A stretch of 64,000 nt of DNA from Prostheceraeus crozeri (GCA_907163375.1 CAJQUW010003035.1:238470-302469), one strand, 5' to 3'; shown: positions 22,892 to 35,110, counted from the stretch's first letter. Translations and numbers: made by a program. Notes: generated by a model from the letters alone, not told the origin.

Positions 22892-23323
22892 GTTCTGACA
22901 ACAAAGGTCTATCGCAGTACATTGATTATCTAAAGAGAATGACAACCATAGTCAATAAAAGACACCAACACCCATGACTCCCCGGCACCGTTAACATGGC
23001 CTGGTGAAGAAGGTACGAGCTCGTCTCCACCGCGGACTTCGGGTCGATTCCTGGGTCGGGTGAGTGCGGTCAGCGTGGTCTAGTGAAGACGATGCGAGCT
23101 CGTCTCCACCGCGGACTTCGGGTCGATTCCTGGGTCGGGTGAGTGCGGTCAGCGTGGTCTAGTGAAGACGATGCGAGCTCGTCTCCACCGCGGACTTCGG
23201 TTCGATTCCTGGGTCAGGCGAGTGCGGTCGGGGAATCAAGGGTGTTGGTGTCTTTTATTGACTTTATGGTTGTCATTCTCTTTAGATAATCAATGTACTG
23301 CGATAGACCTTTGTTGTCAGAAC
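22892..23323. mobile_element. Inverted-arm element enclosing three tRNA-like 79-bp units
   Basis: Arms of about 92 bp beginning GTTCTGACAACAAAGG are near-perfect inverted copies at 22892-22983 and 23232-23323. Between them stand three 79-bp tRNA-like units with starts at 22997, 23076 and 23155, in the plus orientation. The third has a canonical box B GGTTCGATTCC. Same unit and arm as the array at 19590-20568. No transposase and no clear target duplication; it resembles MITE-like elements with satellite cores known in molluscs, but with a tRNA-like core. Confidence 0.8.
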
Positions 23324-24009
23324 AATGTTTTATATTAAAATAATACATTAATCAGCTCTGCTGTTTGGAAAATTCAGAATCCGTTTCTCATCGATGACAA
23401 CAAGCACAAAATGAAGGATTTGCGGATTTATTTCACTGAAATGTCCCAAGACATAGGATGAAACATGACTCACAGAATTAAGAGAAGAAGCATTTTCTGA
23501 AATTGGTTGATTTGAATGTCTTGCATTCATTTTTTTCGTGAGAATCACACAGTGGTCAAATGACTTGTCGAAGCTGCTGTTGAAATCCTCCGTAAGTTGA
23601 TACCTGTACTCACGATACGCTTTCCCCTCAAGACAAGAGTATCATTGACGAAAATTTGACAATTATCGTTTGCAAGAGCGATTCACGCCTCGCTTTTTCC
23701 TTGACTTTAACTTTTGATATTTATTACTCATACACCGTCAACGTGCGACAATCAAACACCGATATCTTCGTCTTTTTGTCTCCCGTGCATCGGCGGCAAA
23801 TGACGACGAGGTGCGAAAGATTTACAATGAATGCGTAAGCAAACGGCAGAGAAGAAAAAGTGAAAGTAACATGAAATCCGATGGTGGAGAGAGACAAGTG
23901 TTCGGAGAGAAAACTCAAACGATTCATTTCAAACAAGAGAGATGAATTCACTTAGCAGAAGGCTTCTATAGTGCAGTTGGAGGTTAGGTCATAGCATTTC
24001 TGATGGACA
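23324..24009. other. No gene recognised
   Basis: AT-rich; short overlapping frames on both strands around 23656-23951, none with a domain. Confidence 0.4.
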
Positions 24010-24140
24010 ATCCAACTCATTGAAATTGATAACAATAAAACCTCAACTTCAGATAAACAATCTATTTCTATCATCCAACCATAGAAATTGACAACAATAA
24101 ATCAACTTCAGATAAACAGTTTATTTCTATGGATCCAACT
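24010..24140. mobile_element. Two adjacent mini-copies of family B MITE
   Basis: 24018-24072 and 24080-24131 each consist of only the two ends of family B (CAT.GAAATTGA.AACAATAAA joined to CAACTTCAGATAAACA and ATTTCTAT). ATCCAAC appears before, between and after them, so they look like two internally deleted copies sharing a target duplication. Confidence 0.8.
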
Positions 24141-25126
24141 GTTGGTATGCAAAGCGAGATGTGGATACGTAGCAGGCTTCTATTCAAAGTCTATGGTAAA
24201 AAGAGTGTTGGACAGGATTTAGAATTTCCAAAAATCTTTCAATTATATAATCAACCTACTTATAAGATACTAATTAAAATGACAATTTCTTGGAATGACT
24301 TGTGACCTCACATTTGGATCTATGCTACGTCATTTTCTATCCGTGTATTGCATTTTGCTATTCTTGTAATTGCTCCCAATGCAAAATGCAGATTGTGATC
24401 GATGAAGTCGTGTAACAAAGACCTACATGTACGTCCTCGGATGATTTCAGCACGAGATTCCTTGTCACTCTGCAATAGGTAATGACTGCGATTCGGAAAG
24501 ACCTATTCTAGATAATGACATCAAAATTGATTGAGCAAGCTGAATTTCGGCACAGCAGGATATTTGCGGGCATTTTGGAAGCATTTAGTGATTAGATTGT
24601 TTAGTGACGACACATCATTTCAAGAGAAATGATGCACTAGCATGTGTAATTATCGTCACAGTGATTCACCTTGCAAATCGGGGTTCAGATAGGCCATTTA
24701 CTATTCAATACCTGCAGAATCTGCAGAAAAGGCTCGTACAATACATGCACAGCGGAACTGTAGTAATATCCATCTGATGGTCCTGAACCTCTCACAATAG
24801 GAGAATTACCGGTGCTTCTATTTCCCCCATCACATTTTCTAATGCTTTCAACGGTCACATTGGCTTCATATGTCACTGAGTGATAGCGCAACACCACTGA
24901 GAAGTCTTACTCGACCCCTGGGATGAAGGATTGGGTCCCTTGGATACTCAGTTAGAATACAGGATACAGCTGTGATCATGAACTTCGTGTGATTGTTGTC
25001 TACGCTGCAGCTACAGTGAACGGCTAAGTAAGTACTGTGAATTTTCTACAAACTAGAGGTATTTTACACACTCAACGCTTTTGCGATGGTAGTGGGACTG
25101 CACTTTGGAGTTGGAGCAAGGGAAGA
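24141..25126. other. No gene recognised
   Basis: No repeats or domains seen; the frame at 24685-24897 on the minus strand is short and unmatched. Confidence 0.4.
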
Positions 25127-25134
25127 TCGCTGAC

Positions 25135-26216
25135 TAGAGATGTACATGGCTCGACTTGACGATCCGCGAGCCGATGTGATTTTGAAATATTCAAGCCGAG
25201 CTGAGCCGAGCTGAGCCGAGCCGAGCTGAGCCGAGCCAAGCCGAACTGACGAGCCGTTTTAATTTTAGGTGAAACAAGGTTAAAATTCAACCTGATAACA
25301 GTGTCTATACACAAAGTTTGTTAACAAGTGGTGATTGTAGAACATTTACTGGATATAATTACAGTCGCATCATCAATTATAGATTGTGAAGGAATTCTTC
25401 ATTTGACGATAAAAGTTAGTAATATGGTGACATTACAATGATTATCTTGCTTATGAAGATTCCTGGTTGCATTGATGCAATATTTATACATGGCTAAGGT
25501 TTTCCTTGTCTATTATTACGCAGTTTTCTACTTTCATTTTCTCTACCGATCTGATGCATCTGGCTAATATAATTACGCATCAGTTTTGTCATAAAGTTTT
25601 GAGAAAGACATTTATCGCAGCGAAAGCTACCATTTGAGGATGGTGGTCCTTGACGAATAATAAAGAGCCTGTGGTCCATCAATCTTAGCATCAGAATATC
25701 AAAAGTGTCCATTACTGAGCCTAGACAAGGGTGTTAAAGTCTGCCTAAAGTCTCCTAAATGAAAGAATTTTAATTCTTTGATAAATTTATGCTTTCATAA
25801 TATAGCAATTTAAATCACGAAAATTCGGGAAATACGTGCGTAATTCAATGTAATTTCTTTCAACGACTTGAATATAAAGCAGGATTAGCTTGAGTTTCCT
25901 GTGTTTCTCAAATATTATATTATACCGGTATATAACGAAGTCAATGTTGACAGTTGACCGATCACTATTAGAACAGCTGCCTCAAAGGTATTATTGTACA
26001 CAATACTAAGTTTGAAGTTATTTCAGACGTATTATGAATAGTAATATGTACAGAGTAATATGTACTTCGATGTGACTTCACTTGTCTTGAAAGAATGGGA
26101 TGGGACCAAACTACAAACGATATTTTGTAAGCCAAGCCGAAGAGCCGCGGTTCCGACCGGCTCGAACAAGTGGAGCCGAGCCGCCATCGGTTCGGCTCGG
26201 CTTAGGTACATCACTA
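25135..26216. mobile_element. hAT-like element, non-autonomous, 1082 bp
   Basis: Ends TAGAGATGTAC and (inverse) TAGTGATGTACC, typical of hAT termini, with a perfect 8-bp target duplication TCGCTGAC (25127-25134, 26217-26224). Both subterminal regions are rich in GAGCCGAGC/GCTCGGCTC modules (25185-25255, 26140-26205). No hAT transposase inside. Confidence 0.85.
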
Positions 26217-26224
26217 TCGCTGAC

Positions 26225-27320
26225 GATGCAACAGTCGAGGGTGTTACGACAGCAATGTGGGGAGGGAAGAATAGAAGTAGCGAATTATCTATGGTATTTG
26301 CGGGGGAAACTAGAAAAGTGCCGTATAATCTATCGATTGTGCCCAGCACTGATTGCATGCCTTTCTGGAGTACATGATCTCTTCAATCGGTCTTACATGA
26401 AGGCACCCTTGACAGCCCTGTAGAGCACTCTTCATTTCTGCTTCTGCTTTACGTACATCAGTGCAGACATCCTATTCCTGTCGGACTGTAAATCATGTCA
26501 AAGCATTTCTCGAAGTCATTTTACTTCCGTGTTCGTGGAGTCACTTTGTCACGTCCATCACAGTTTATGTTTTATCCTGTAAAATCCTTTTTAGAATCGT
26601 GAAAGGGAAATGAAAGATTTAACCATCGCCCCACACGGGTGCGATGACAAACGCGTCCTCCCAGGAGGAGGCGCTCAGTGTCCCCTGCTTATTTCCGAAA
26701 CTAAAGGTCCAAATTCAAAGCAAAATACACCAAATGAATATATCACCATTGTTATGATATTCAAGGTCATTGTGGAGGTCAAATCGAAGGTCAGAAAGAT
26801 TATCTTCTTACTATGGTTACTATTTCTTGCCCTATCTCGACCGTTGAGATACATAGCAACGTATTCCGAACTATGCTGTCTTGCCTTTTATGGGTTCAAT
26901 TGAGCGGTCAGGATGTGAAGTAATCACACGGGATAGATTTGGTTAACTGTTTTACTAAAATCATGAGTTGTGATTATCTTCATGAATGTGATAACACTGA
27001 AAAAATTTACGTTTGACGGAAGTTTATGTTTTTAAATAACAAATCAACGTACTTCGGTAAACGTGATTAGATTTCTGAAACTTCAAAAGGCAGAGTATGA
27101 AATGCGTGATTTTCCAGTGAAAGAATATTCATGCTTTAAAAGGCAAAGAAGCGTATAACGAAAGAAATGACTTTTTAGTGAAAGAATTTTTATATTTTGA
27201 AAAGCAAAATAGCGTTCACGTATTACAAATTACATCACTTAAATGAAAGAAGTACTATTTCATAGATACAAAGCAACGTATCATGGAATATATTACTTTT
27301 AAAATGAAAATGCTTCCAAC
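26225..27320. other. No gene recognised
   Basis: 26610-26903 is open for 97 codons with one hydrophobic stretch near its end, but has no family resemblance that I can name. 27000-27300 has loosely repeated GTGAAAGAAT phrases. Confidence 0.4.
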
Positions 27321-27324
27321 GTGG

Positions 27325-27673
27325 GATCTTCTAACACATTGCACATATACGAGCATGATGCAAACAATGAATAAATGACTTTCACTCTTTATACACCATC
27401 GTGGACATGTTCGAAATCATTTTTCATCTAATTACAAAAATGTTGTGATGGAATTTCTACACCCTCTGAGACCTGAGGGGTGTGGCCTATCTGGACATAC
27501 TTCTACTGATTCAATTGAAATGAAATAACACATGCAGATTCACTGTCAGAAATGATGATTTTGTATGGGCTTGAGTGGTTGATATATCGTCAGCGTAAAA
27601 AATGAAATAGAAAAATGTGGCTCCGGGGTCCACTGGACCCCTCGGGTCTCTGAGACCCTCAGGTCTCTGAGAG
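27325..27673 (-). mobile_element. piggyBac-like repeat, long form
   Basis: Matches 43045-43375 over its length, and its left end (minus strand) starts right after TTAA (27674-27677) with CTCTCAGAGACC. Carries the palindrome GGTCCAGTGGACC near the end. See 44515-44717 for the short form bounded by TTAA on both sides. Confidence 0.6.
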
Positions 27674-27790
27674 TTAAAATCTTAGAGATTAACTGATATA
27701 TATGGCAAGATGTACTGCTAGTATGAAAGGCTTCAAGTTTGCAAACGAATATGTAATGCATGCAGATAGAACTTATTATTAGACAAAGAG

Positions 27791-27925
27791 TTTCACCCCC
27801 GACACCCCCCACCAACCCCCCCCACACCCCCCCCCCACCACCCCACCTCCCCCTCCACTGACCCAGCCCCTCCCCGCCCTACCCTCACAGTCTCGACACC
27901 CTCCACTACCGCCCGGCCCCCGCTG
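27791..27925. other. C-rich low-complexity tract
   Basis: 27791-27859 has a single G (27801) and consists of C runs broken by A. It precedes the C-depleted tract by about 75 bp of ordinary sequence. It could be a genuine poly-C region or mis-assembled low-quality reads. Confidence 0.8.
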
Positions 27926-28000
27926 GCCCGCCGAAGGTAGATACCGTTGTTATTTTTGTTATTTTTGTCGAATGTTGTTTCATGGCATTTTGATATGTGC

Positions 28001-28541
28001 TTATTTTAATTGGGGAGAGGGGGATAGGGGTGGATAAGGGTTTAGGGGGTTTAAAGGGTAAGTTATTTGTTGTAAATTGTAATATTGGAGGGTGGGGATG
28101 TATGATAGGTTTGTATGTTAGGTAGGGGATGTAGGAAATGGTTTGATGTGGGGGGGGGGCGTGTTGGGAGTGTGTGTGGTAAGTGTTATTTATGTTAAGG
28201 GTTGGGGTTTTGGATTTGTTTTGGTTGGTGGGGGGGGGGAGATGATAGGGTTGGTTATGTGGTTTGATTATTTGTGGGGATGTAATATTTGGAGAGTGTA
28301 TTTGGGTTTATTTTGGTTGAGTGGGGGGATTTAGGTGTTGGGGTGTTTGTAGTGGTTATTAGAGTAGTTTTTATTTTATTTGGGTGTTAGAGTATGTTGT
28401 TGGTTGGTGTTAATATAAGGGGTGTGAGGTGTGGAATTGAGAAAAAAGGTGGAAAGAGTATTTTTTATTGTTATAAATTGTGTAAGTTAGAGATTATGAA
28501 TTTTTGTTAGAATGAGGTGGGTTAATTGTTGAGAATTAGAT
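28001..28541. other. 541-bp tract with only one C on the + strand
   Basis: Between the C at 28000 and the C at 28542 the only C is at 28160. Sequence is G/T/A with G runs up to about ten. Chance frames here (28143-28334) are low-complexity. Ordinary base composition resumes abruptly at about 28542. Either an extreme strand-asymmetric region or an assembly artefact. Confidence 0.9.
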
Positions 28542-28986
28542 CGTTAGGATGGGTTTTAACCGACGTCGATTTCCTATGCCTGTTTTTTATGATGGCGAGG
28601 ACAAATTTGGGTCCATCAAAACTGAACTCCACAAACCTGTTCTGAACGCTTAACGGCATCGTAGTGACAATTGTTTCTATCTTTCAGAGAACTGAAAACT
28701 GACATTACCTTTGAATAAACATAATTCCTCAAACTTTAATACTTTGACAAATATTGACGTTGTGGTTGTTCTTTCTGACAGCGTGAGATGGTTGATGTAC
28801 GTCTGAGGCATCGATTCCTTCCTTTTTCTACCACGGCTACAGCATGCCGTTCATTTTCAATTCTGAATGTTGATTTACAGAGAAATCTGACTTTTCACTT
28901 TGTTTATAGACTAGAATGGACAATAGCGGTCATTTCAGCCGCTCCTGCTGGATCAGTGGTACATAGCCTTTTAATGTCGCAGTACC

Positions 28987-29512
28987 CACAGAATTAGACA
29001 GGTCGTCTCTTTTTCCGTTTGACTAGAAGGGAAGCATTGGAACATGTAACGCAAATGAAATGGCGCAATCTGCTGACATGATACCATAGCAGTCGAACAA
29101 TGAGCAGCCAGTTCAACATTAAACACGCCAAATTGTGCAAAGTTTCAGTGACTGTTATCAACCGGATCACACAGCAAAGAGACACGGACGATGTGAAGCT
29201 CTACAGAGACCTCCTACTGTGAACGTTTTTTCATGCGCCTGCTAACTTTTTTTGAAATGATCGGAGGATCCAACATTATCGAGAAAACTTTTGCGCAATG
29301 ATCTGAATTCTTCGAATCTGAAGGAATCGTGGCGATCGGAGCATTTTGAAGGCATTCAGAGCAATCCGCAAGCGACGCACGACTATTTTTCCTATCTCTG
29401 CAAGGTATTAAACATTTCTTTTTGCCCACTTATTAAGTTCCTGCATGTGCCATCTGTTTGAATCAGTTTGCACTTCTAGCAAGGAGATGGGATTAAACAA
29501 TTTAATTCTGTG
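28987..29512 (-). mobile_element. hAT-like MITE family A, full length 526 bp
   Basis: Both ends read CACAGAATTA toward the inside, flanked by a perfect 8-bp duplication GCAGTACC (28979-28986 and 29513-29520). This copy defines the family limits. No protein of its own. Confidence 0.9.
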
Positions 29513-29555
29513 GCAGTACCACTTGAGATCCTACACGTTCGCCTCGTACCTCTTA

Positions 29556-29754
29556 GGCCTCAGCCACACTGCGAGCTTGTCCAAGGTTTCCGAGCAAAGC
29601 GTTTTCCAGCAAATATAAAGTCATCATTACAGCAGTTGTAGACTGCTACACTGCGAGCAAAGCAAACCAGAGCGATTGATAGCTTGCGGACATACGTTTC
29701 CTCGTGTTTGCCCGGGATGCTCGTGTTTTCTTTGCTTTCAGTGTGGCTGAGGCC
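29556..29754. mobile_element. PIF/Harbinger-like MITE, copy 2
   Basis: TIR GGCCTCAGCCACACTG and its inverse, with TTA on each side (29553-29555, 29755-29757). Inverted relative to the copy at 6691-6870. Confidence 0.87.
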
Positions 29755-30467
29755 TTAGTCTCAAAGAAATTCTTTTTATGTTAGGAAAGATATAATTCTT
29801 TTTTCGAAAATTTTTCGAGAAATCGATGTCTGTAGATATCTACATGAATGCTGTTTCAATGTACTGTGTCAAATATCTACGATCAAATACAGGTTGTGTA
29901 TTGTGTGTTGCCAGAGTTGAATGTAAGTTTCTATGCCATAAGCATTTTCAGACTACGTGATTTTGACTAGCTCACGGTGTGCGAGTTGACGCGGTTTCAT
30001 TTTGAAAATTTCCCATTATATTTCTCGACAGTTTCTGATGTATTTTCTATGAAAATTTCGAAAATCATGGTTTAAGAGACATGCGATTAGCCCTTTTCGA
30101 GAAAATGACGAAAATTCAAAATGGCGGACATGAAACCGAAACTGTATTCTGGGGCTAGATTAAAAAAGTCTCAGTTATTTCGTCAACAACTTTTTATGCA
30201 GTTTGACACATGCAGGAACTAAATAAGGCAAAAAGAAATGTTTAATACCTTGCAGAGATAAGAAAAATAGTCGTACGCCGCTTGCGGATTGCTCTGAATT
30301 CCTTCAAAATGCTCCGATCGACACGATTCCTTCAGATTCGAAGAATTCAGATCATTGCTCAAAAGTTTTCTCGATAATGTTGTTCCTTCCTATCATAATT
30401 GAAAAGTTAGCAGACGCATGAAAAAACGTTCACAAACTTCTCTGTAGAACTTGACATCGTCTGTGTC

Positions 30468-30990
30468 CACAGAATTAGATTGTTTAATCGTATCACTTTG
30501 CTAGAAGTGCAAACTGATTCAAACAGATGGCACATGCAGGAACTTAATAAGTGGGCAAAAAGAAATTTTTAATACCTTACAGAGATAGGAAAAATAGTCG
30601 TGCGTCGCTTGCGGATTGCTCTGAATTCTTTCAAAATGCTCCGATCGCCACGCCTCCTTCAGATTCGAAGAATTCAGATCATTGCGCAAAAGTTTTCTCG
30701 ATAATGTTGGGTCCTCCGATCACTTTAAAAAAAGTTAGCAGGCGCATGCAAAAAACGTTCACAAACTTCTCTGTAGAACTTGACATCGACTGTGTCTCTT
30801 TGCTGTGTGATCCGGTTGATAACAGTCACTGAAACTTTGCACAATTTGGCGTGTTTAATGTTGAACTGGCTGCTCATTGTTCGATTGCTATGGTATTTAG
30901 TCAGCAGATTGTGCCATTTCATTTACGTTACATGTTCCAATGCTTCCCTTCTAGTCAAACAGAAGAATAGACGACCTGTCTAATTCTGTG
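30468..30990 (+). mobile_element. hAT-like MITE family A, inner copy, 523 bp
   Basis: Complete element with CACAGAATTA ends inside another member of its own family. The 8-bp duplication TCTGTGTC stands at 30460-30467 and 30991-30998. Joining the flanks restores the ordinary family sequence GACATCG..TCTGTGTC..TCTTTGCTG, so the insertion event is clear. Confidence 0.92.
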
Positions 30991-31117
30991 TCTGTGTCTC
31001 TTTGCTGTGTGATCCGGTTGATAACAGTCACTGAAACTTCGCACAATTTGGCGTGTTTAATGTTGAACTGGCTGCTCATTGTTCGATTGCTATGGTATCA
31101 TGTCAGCAGATTATTCA

Positions 31118-31119
<2 letters not shown>

Positions 31120-31166
<47 letters not shown>

Positions 31167-31172
31167 ATATAT
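31120..31172. repeat. (TA)n microsatellite
   Basis: TA dinucleotide run with one interruption, inside the outer family A copy where other copies have no such run. Confidence 0.9.
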
Positions 31173-31271
31173 TTATTTTCATTTCATTTTATTTACATTT
31201 CATTAGCGTTACATGTTCCAATGCTTCCTTTCTAGTCAAACGGAAAAAGAGACGACCGGTCTAATTCTGTG

Positions 31272-33452
31272 GTTGAAGTGCTCTGGTATGTTTATTCGAC
31301 GGCGATTGCTCCTGTTAAAACATGAAGACACAGTAGAGTGCGACAACTTTCTCAATGTTATGGTTTTGTAATTCAATTCTTCATGTGCTGCCTTCCTCCC
31401 TTCACCGCGGACTTCATCCAATGTTAAGGGAGAATGAAAGAGAGGGAGAATGAGAATTTGAATGAAAGTTACAATTGACAGCTAACATTAGGGATATCCC
31501 CTATCCTGATAGGCGTGGACATTTTACTCCGACAATTAGCAATGACAGTTCTCAGCTGATTCTTGCCATACTATCCCTCCAATATTTCCACTTTATTTTA
31601 GAAAAGTGCCGGGCAACAATCTAAGTCGAATCGCCAATAGAATTGAGGCAAAAAGCACCATTCGATTAATAGTCAACATAAACACCTTAATATATGCCTT
31701 GGATAACTCACTTTAAAAGCAAAGCATGACAAATGAGGATATATGCAGCTCAGTACGACGAAACATGCTACTCAAATGATTCTCAGAAAAATTCCATAAG
31801 GATGCCTATTTTAAAACTATTTTCAAATCTACTGCTGAAAAGAAAGAGGGTTTGAAAATTCAATGTTAATTGACACTTTAATTTTCAAAAAACATCTCTG
31901 TAAATTCATGACCATGTCATCATTATGCATTATAAATAATTATGCAGATCTACTGAAAATCAAAACAGATTTGCTCAAGGTATCATTAGTATAATAATTA
32001 ACACTGCTTGGACATTCAGACCAAAATATTACGAAAATTTCCGCCCCTTAAGCTAGCTAACGCTGTCATATACTGCTACAAGCGTTTACATAATCACATC
32101 ACATCACTTGTGTTGTCCAAGAGAGCAAGGCTAGTGAAAATATGACGCTTTCCGTTTTTGAATTTACATGATTGCGTCTTCGGAGAAATTACAACAAAAA
32201 CAGGTATAGGACCCTATTAGGAAAAACATGATAGGCCTACATCAAGAATTGGCGGTCTGTAGAGCAGATATATCTGCGTCCTACTAGTAGCATGCGACTT
32301 GTAATGGATGGGCCATCACTTAGATTCTATCCATTCAAATGTTAAAGGTCGGGAAGTTCCTGACATTAACAACTGAATCAGTAGAGAGATTATTTGCCGG
32401 AAAATGATCACCTATTGATTAGATCGAGACGTTATTGGTGTGATAGGAATATTGATGGCCAATCAGAAGACGTCAGACTAAGTGAATGAGTCGATGGAAT
32501 CCTGAGAAGTAAGAAGATAGCTTTTTCATTGTCATCAACGGCTGAGTGGCTCCGACAACACCACTAGCCGTCTAATGGGACAGCTGTCCGCCTCAGAATA
32601 GTGTCAGCACCTGCCTGATAATTCTTGTATGTACGCGCCTTTGTCAGACGGAAATTGCTGACCGTGTGGATAAATACAATGACAGATTGCCGAGACGTTC
32701 ATTTATATGTCATTTCTAAGCCAACACAATAAGAAGAGGAGAAAATATTGAGACAGGCGGAGAGTATAATGTGAGGAAATTGATAGTATCTGAGTAAATA
32801 TCCTACTTTGAACCATACTTTGATTTTAATCATTCATATCATAATTAGGACCCAACAACTCAGGGATGACAGACTTAATATGGACTGAACATGTGGCCAG
32901 CGGTCATCAGCTTCTTTATTCATAAAATATTGGACCATTTCGAGATAAAAATGTTGTTTGATAATCAGTTAATTGCAGTTAATTATTAAATCTGAAATTG
33001 GCATTCTAATTGTTGGTCAATGCACAGAGAATAATTGATCATGTGATTGTTTTATATCCAATGATTCGAAATTAACTTTCATGGTGAGACTTGACAGAAT
33101 TCACAAATTGAGAATCGTCTCAAAGTTCTGTTGTCGGACAAGTGATAAGTTATTGTTATCAGTAAATCAATATCTGGTGTGAAGAGTGACATTTTATCTT
33201 CTTGACATGTAGTCACAATGGAATTTTCACTATTTCTTTACAGTTGGGATCATTGTGCATTCACATTCAATGTATGTCAAATACTTTGTCAATTTCTACA
33301 ACATTAGAATTGCTTCTCAAATTCATCATGAAAGGATACATGATGATGATACCTTTAATTTATCAAGTATTGTTGAAGGCTATAAGGCCTGACCCAATAA
33401 TAATCCTGACCCAGGCACACTTTGAACAGAACAGTTAAGCCATTTTGTCAAT
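31272..33452. other. No gene recognised
   Basis: Longest repeat-free stretch of the window, AT-rich. I saw no exon-like block, domain or RNA gene. Confidence 0.5.
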
Positions 33453-33454
33453 TA

Positions 33455-35110
33455 CAGTCCGTTTCATAAAAAGTGGATCATCCTAAAATGTGATCAAATA
33501 AAACATAAGTATGATACAGAAAGCATTTTTCATGTTATTTCATGTCCCTAATATATTTAAATGTCCTTATATAATCTGATAAGCTATGATACAGTAACGG
33601 TTCTTTAGAAGCTAATATTTTGTGGCCCTACCCTTATTGTCAATGACATTACCAATTCGTCTAGGCATTGATTCGATGATACCGTTCATTTTTGACTGAT
33701 CTAACTTTCTCCACTCTCTTTTTAACAGTGACGTAAGTTACGATACGCCATCTGTAGGTAGCAGTGAACGACGAACGTTGCGTTTTAGAATACTCCATAC
33801 ATTTTCTATGGGATTCAGATCAGGAGAACGAGCTGGCCAAGATAATGTCCTAAGCCCTAATTGAGACTTGCATAAGTTGACTCTACTACTCCTGTGACAC
33901 GCAGCACTATCATCCATAAATAACCAAGTCGATGGATCACCAAGTTGATCTGTCATTTGGCCAATGTTCATTCGTAAAACATTCACATAGCGTTCAGAAT
34001 TCATGGTTCCTTTCTGTATGTGAAGTTCAGAGCGGCCATTGGTCCAAATGCCAGCCCAAATCAGTAGAGTCGCACCACCTTGTATCCGGGGACGATGTAA
34101 ATGTCTCGGAATTTCCTGATCAGATTTTATCCATAATCTCAATCGACCATCACTATCCTTCAGACGGACTGATGCCTCATCAGACCAGACAACCCGATCC
34201 CATTGATTTCGCCAGTGACAATGACTCATTGCCCATCTGAGACGTCTTTTTGTATGCTGATCTGATAATTCGATCAGAGAGGGCCTCTTACACCTCTTGA
34301 AATTCGACTCAATAAGTCTTCTACGAATAGGGGACTTAGAAATAGACGAATCTAGTGCAGCCATCTCAGTTAACGAGAGACTTGTATCAACTTTAACAAA
34401 TCTCAAAATTAGGCGGTCTCTACGTTTGGATGTTTTGCGTGGACGGCCAGAGCCCTCTTTACGACAGAGTCGAAAATCATCATTATGCCATCGATGCACA
34501 TTTGTGTAAAGGACATTTAGTCGCTTGCTTGTAGCTCGCAAAGAAAACCCTGACACTTGCCTTTTGTGAATGCGATCTCGTTATTGTTCATTTGTGCTTT
34601 GTATTGTTTTCAACCGGTAAGAGATAGATTTCTAGCTGAAAGCAATCAGGAGTGCTGCCAACACCACCGCAACGAAGTCAAGAAGTTATGGAACATGAAG
34701 TCCAGTTAATCACATGTAGCAGTTACATTATTGTTGATGAATAATGGTGCTATACTGGCTCTGATTGACCGATTTTCTTTATTTTTGTTTTGCTTGATAG
34801 CTTTTGGCTTGTAGAACAACATATTACATAACAAAGGAAACAAATGTAATTTTATAAGAGTGAGGTATGATTTTGTGTAACATTGCTAAATGAAGATCAA
34901 ATTATCTACTACTTTTTTATCTATAACAGGAAAACAACTCAATATTCATGCTTGAAATTTTCAACAATGATATTAGTAAGCACAACTGACATATCTTCCA
35001 AATTTCAGAGAAATTCGATCAAGTTTGGCGGAGTTAGACAAAGTTGAAGTTAAGGGTTTAAGGGTTGAAGTTAAGTTTAAGGGTGATCCATTTTTTATGA
35101 AACAATCTGT
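33455..35110 (-). mobile_element. Tc1/mariner (DD34E) transposon, copy 2, 1656 bp
   Basis: Same family as 11935-13607, inverted. TIRs CAGTCCGTTTCATAAAAA / inverse, between TA (33453-33454, 35111-35112). Near the 5' end of the transposon (about 35045-35082) a short AAGTTAAGG phrase is tandemly duplicated relative to copy 1. Confidence 0.92.
33612..34591 (-). pseudogene. Tc1-like DD34E transposase, broken
   Basis: Homologue of 12450-13450. From the ATG at 34591 the first dozen codons match copy 1 (NNNEIAFTKG), then a net loss of 16 bp removes the SALLELG region and shifts the frame. The long frame 34556-33738 covers the helix-turn-helix onward with GRPR, WSDEA, FMDDSAACH and NPIENVW, so the DD34E residues are intact. 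A CAA codon in the GVSQLTS block is TAA here, cutting off the last 60 or so residues. The lysine and frame lost in copy 1 are intact here. Confidence 0.92.

Larger units (their letters stand above)
30207..31271 (+). mobile_element. hAT-like MITE family A, outer copy split by an inner copy
   Basis: Family A sequence runs 30207-30467 and resumes at 30991-31271. It is interrupted by the inner copy and enlarged by a (TA)n run at about 31120-31172. The left terminus is lost near 30207; the right terminus TAATTCTGTG ends at 31271. Confidence 0.85.

Noticed and set aside
28143-28334. Gly/Trp-rich 63-codon frame
   Set aside because: Lies wholly in the C-free G/T tract; composition artefact.
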